The notes below the pieces were generated by a model, which was not told the origin of the DNA, searched no databases, and worked only from the letters and a program-made list of their open reading frames with translations. This document shows positions 59,600 to 64,000 of a stretch of 64,000 nucleotides of DNA, piece by piece. Source of the DNA: Aphrophora alni (lineage: Eukaryota; Arthropoda; Insecta; Hemiptera; Aphrophoridae); assembly GCA_963513935.1 (NCBI GenBank), contig OY740768.1, positions 2,490,835-2,554,834 on the forward strand. Direction: 5' to 3'. A program made the translations under genes and the position numbers. Each line of letters opens with the position of its first letter. The first letter of the stretch is position 1.

Positions 59600-61825
59600 C
59601 TTTTACATATTTTATAATTTGTTTATCGTGGCATTTTGTATCCAGATTTCTATGTTAAACACTACATTTATCAGCAATTCATTGTAGCTTTTTCCGCTAC
59701 TTCTAAGACAGTGTTGTTTCACAGATCGTAAATTATCTTCATGAAATACTTCAAAAAATAAATTTTACAATATTTAGTATAACTCATTACATAAAACAAT
59801 ATACTGTACCATGTATTTTTTACCCTTCTGTTCCATCTCCAGGAGATAACCTGTATAAATATATGTTTATTGTTTTATGTATTTCATGTGGGAAAGCTGA
59901 GTTTTTGACCCTTGAAATAGTATAGACTGATAGAATATAAAGAATTTCTTATGGTTCTTAATGTACTTCTATTTGTAAGATGTAAATGCAGTATATTTAA
60001 AATGTTGGCCAAACAATGCAAACAATAATGATCCTCATTGAGATATAAATATATTTTTATAGACTTTCTGGATTTTTCCATTTCCATTATAAAGTAGAGT
60101 CACATCGGTAGTTATTAAATTTTCTGTCTTAGTTAACAATCTTAAGAATTTATTTCTGCCGTTGCAGTTTTACCATTACTTACACTAGAACACTATCATT
60201 TAGCTTATTTAGTGAAATCACCAAATTCACTTGAATCAAATTTTTGTGCACTTCTGTGTAAACTAAATATAAAATCCTGAAAACTGTATTCAGAAACTGT
60301 AGAAGTAAACCTTCTTCTCTACAATAACCTTATAAAAAGTGGTATACACAAACATGTAAAATCGTATGTAGAAAAAAAATTATACCAAGTTATGTAAAAA
60401 TATTGAAAAGTTATATGTACTTAAATGTACAACTTTCTAACTGAAAAGTGATTTTAGTATTTTTCATAGATATAATTAATTTTTAAAATAGCAATATTAA
60501 TTATGTAATAATAAATATATGTTGTTATACACCATTTTGTTTTGTAATACAGTAGAGCAGAGAAACAAATTACAAAACAAAATTAACAAATACAAATTTA
60601 TTTTTTCTGGTTAAACTAAATTGCCAAACAATTTTTTCCCCCCAAAACGTTAAGATTAGGCATTTTTCAGTACAAAAACTTTGAAATAACAGTGAAATGC
60701 ACAACTCACTGTTGAATAATAAGAAAGTTGTAATAAGTTATCTTGAACATTTAAATAATTTATTCTAAAACTCTTGTTCGGGAAGCAAATTACCATTTAA
60801 GCTTACTTTGTTGTATGGTGTATAAAAAGTCCTGGTAAATTTTGTAAGTCACAAATAAGTATCACTGGAAAGGCCAGAATTTTACAAATTGATTGGTATC
60901 AAATTTATATATATGCAATATAGTGGTCGATGTATCAAGAACAGCAAAACTAAGACAGAAAACTAATTGATATATTTTAATAAATAACTTTAAAATGAGG
61001 CATTACTCAGTGGAGGTTATCATACATTTTTTAAGTTACCCTTCTATTAGATTTCTATTTCTATTTTTGATTTTCTTCATGGACATACTATTGAAAATAT
61101 ATAAATCTAATGGTCAAATTAATATTGTTGTGTGGTTTAATGGAGAAAAACTTGCAGCTGTCATCATCTTAAAAGAAAAGGAAAAAGTAGGCTATGTATT
61201 AGCCTTTGAATACTCTGATAGCATCAAGGTTGGAAGAAAACAAGAATTGATCAAAATAAAACTAATAGGAAAGATGAAAGAGAGATGTAACCCAAGACTA
61301 GATGAAGAAAAGTTTAGATCCAGATAGGTGTCCTCAGGATTTCTACACCCCTACTCTAGTAGCCCCTGTTAAGGTAATTAGCCAAATAAAGTGTCAGCAA
61401 TAGTTTAATTAAGTGCACAATTTTTTGGCTGCCATTTCTATTAGATTGTCTTACCAAACTTTTTATCCTATTATTTTTATCTAAAAAATATATATTTAGG
61501 TTACTATTTGTAAACTATGTATTGCACCCATCACTCCCACAAAATAAACAAAAATTTAATATTTATTTAAAAATGTAGTTTAGATATCCTAAAATATATC
61601 CTGAAAGTTTCAAGTTTTTATTTTTAATGTTAATAAATTTATTGAGTTGTTCGGAACATTTTGGACAACCAGTATATATTTTATCACAAGGTTTTTTTGT
61701 GATAAATACATTATGTAGACTTTGGTTTACTCAAGGGGTCGGAAATGCTCCCCCCCCCCAAAATAATATTATAAATTATTAGTAATAAGTTAATTACTCT
61801 ATAATTCTCAATCTCCGGTCCTTTT
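59600..61825 (+). other. intergenic, no gene supported
   Basis: AT-rich. A 110-codon frame at 60995-61327 has a hydrophobic start and a charged end but matches nothing I know and lacks splice or poly(A) context. Confidence 0.4.
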
Positions 61826-61829
61826 TTTA

Positions 61830-62190
61830 TTTGTTAATTGATTACTAGTTTCGTCAACATGCTGTTATCTTAGATATTTACTTTGGAAAATAGTTATCAT
61901 TATCTTTACTTAAATTACTCCTCAAATTAATTAAAATGTGTCACATAAATCGCAACACAAGAACTAAACATGTGCAACTGAGAAACATAAGTGGACATGT
62001 CTCTGTGTACAGACTACCTTTATTTTGTATGTTTTGATTGTGTTTGTGTATGATGAGTTGTGTTATATATAACATTTGAATTAATTTGACAAATTACAGT
62101 TTCGGCCGAAGAATAACAAAAATTTGAGAGGTCTAAAGATGATATGCTCCCGAAACTAGTTATTACTACTGTATTCATTTAATTTTTTTT
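61830..62190. repeat. inverted repeat pair with degenerate hammerhead-like core
   Basis: actagtttcgtcaacatgct near 61845 pairs with ctcccgaaactagt ending at 62160; flanks match weakly for about 50 bp. The right arm reads CTAAAGA (62133), GAAA (62152), C-TA-G-TT, the same layout as at 10637 and 55903. A C8-C10 run at about 61751 lies just left and another at about 62247 just right. Confidence 0.5.
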
Positions 62191-62199
62191 TATTAGATA

Positions 62200-64000
62200 T
62201 AATTTGATTTATGTTTACATTTAAAAAGATCTAGAGATAGACCTCCCCCCCCCCATAAATACTCCTTTGGTACACCAAATTAAGAACAAATATTTTATCT
62301 AAATTTTTCTTTTCATTTTATTCATGTTTATCTGAACCCAATAGATAAGGTATATAATACAAGTTAGGGACTTAAAAATAAAAATAAATAAATGTAAAAA
62401 CATAGACAACACACATACAATCAACTAAAAATAGAAACGTGCAGAATATAAAATAAAAGAATACATACAAATAGCTGGGAAACAATTTTAAACTACAATA
62501 ACATTGAAAAGAATATTAATATTTAAATAACAATGTTAATCAAACGCTAATAACATTAGTTGTATTAGTCTTTCTACAATGACAGCAACTCATAAAGTGA
62601 ATATTTTCTACTAATATACAAACTAGTAAGGTAAAGTTTTCACCAAGGTTTTAGCTCAAACTGTTTAGACATGATTGATTTATTTCAAACCAGTGGTCTG
62701 AATAATATATGTATTTTTAAAACATAATCATTTTTCGTGATAATTTGACTTTAAATTTTACAAATTTCCCAGGGGAGATTTTAGAGCTTCCTTTATCATT
62801 TATTAATGATCTGCCCAAGGTCTGTAACCGATATATCAAGGTTGTATTATTCATAGTATAAACTGATGCTTATATTATGTTTCGAACATAGTCCCAGCTC
62901 TCTACAATTGTTAATCTTTGTAGATAACACACTTTAATGATATGAAGTACTTACTGTAAGCTTTAATAACAAATGTTTTATCTTTGGTGAAGTGTTAAAA
63001 GCCATCAACACATGTTTTATTACTGAATATTCAGGCATATTATTAATCTAACTGCAAAGATAAACCTTAAACTTATCACAACTGGTAACATGAATTATGA
63101 TGAACGTTATCATATTTTATAGTATCTAATTATATCCTTGCAACGTATTTATGCACTCAATTTTTTAAATAAATTTACTCATGAAGTAACTTGAAAACTT
63201 ATATTTGATACATACTATAATTAATTATCCTGAACTATTATTTCAGAGAATCGTGATTTACTGGGTAAATATTTTTTACCTAATTAAGATTCACATTCCT
63301 TCTTTTTTTAATTTTTAAATTACCTTCAGGGGCTTGCTTATGGTGATTACAGAATTGACAATCCTGAGGGACCAAGCTGAATCTGCGCCTAGTCTTAAGT
63401 TATACCGCTCTTATCTTTCATATCCTGCTTATCTTATTATGTTAAGTTTTATCTTTCTTATCATGTCTCTCTTAATTAACTCTTGTTCTTTTCCGACCCT
63501 GATACTATTATGGTTTTTGAGAGCTAGAAATTTGTATTTGATGTTCTATATTATGGTCTTCCTTTTTTATAAGTTAATGATGACCGAGAGGTTTTTCACC
63601 TTTAAACAACAAGGGGAAAAAAGGAAAAATTGTTTGAAGCCAATTTTCATTTCAGAATATAAGCATTTTGTGCTGAAAATGATTCTTTACAAAACAGCAT
63701 TTATACAGTGGTAGTTAGACGAGATTAAATGTTACAGACAGATAATTTATTAATTAATAATAAATTTATTATTAATAATATTTTAATCTATTGTTTTTCT
63801 GGATCTTTATTTCAATAATAGTTTTTATTTCATTACTTTTTAAATTTTACTTTACTATTGTGGCACAACATTCGTATACGTGAAAACACATACATATTTA
63901 ACTTTAATGTAATAGCAGATATTTCTTGTTGAAACTCCATATTCAAGGATAAAATAAAGCAAAAGCTTAAAGTTTCAAATATTTAATAGTATAAATGAGC
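62200..64000 (+). other. intergenic, no gene supported
   Basis: AT-rich to the window end. A 126-codon frame at 63334-63714 is Leu/Tyr/Phe-rich without recognisable domain and I do not accept it as a gene. Confidence 0.4.

Noticed and set aside
60995..61327. 110-codon frame as a gene
   Set aside because: No recognisable domain, no promoter, splice or poly(A) context.
63334..63714. 126-codon frame as a membrane protein gene
   Set aside because: Leu/Phe/Tyr-rich product of T-rich DNA; irregular hydrophobic pattern and no homology I can name.

Overview
This is an AT-rich eukaryotic window with long, repeat-filled introns, most likely from an insect. The signs are spliceosomal GT-AG exons, mariner, piggyBac, hAT and Penelope-type debris, and a short interstitial TTAGG array, the usual insect telomere unit. 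I cannot name the species. No operon, CRISPR array, rRNA or tRNA was seen.

Two host genes lie in tandem on the + strand. The first is the 3' half of SMC5, a subunit of the SMC5/6 genome-maintenance complex: six exons between 8151 and 23564, all in phase 0, encoding the second coiled coil, the ABC signature (SGGER), Walker B and a basic tail. The second is an apparently complete aldo-keto reductase (AKR) gene of eight exons, 29418 to 59418, predicted at 376 residues. It keeps the AKR fold and NADPH motifs but has Asn in place of the catalytic His of the tetrad, and a 56-residue N-terminal extension.

Most of the rest is mobile DNA. Positions 1-6788 hold an element bounded by identical long terminal repeats. 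Its only long ORF encodes an unrecognised 387-residue protein, followed by about 4 kb of non-coding DNA so poor in C that runs of 154 and 175 nt contain none. A full-length, very young Ty3/Gypsy element (45115-54760) sits in AKR intron 4. Its LTRs start TATAAC and end GTTATA, the target duplication is ATTG, and gag and pol are in different frames. Other units are Penelope-like remnants with inverted terminal repeats, several holding a hammerhead-like core; a 5-kb DNA transposon with 29-bp inverted ends in SMC5 intron 5 (17322-23390); piggyBac, hAT, Harbinger and Tigger derivatives with visible target duplications; mariner-type transposase fragments; and LINE 3' fragments.

The host exons are continuous in frame despite this load, so both genes are probably functional and the mobile DNA is confined to introns and intergenic DNA. 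Exon calls rest on splice sites, frame continuity and recalled family motifs. TE calls rest on terminal repeats and target duplications read directly, with family names from recognised motifs.
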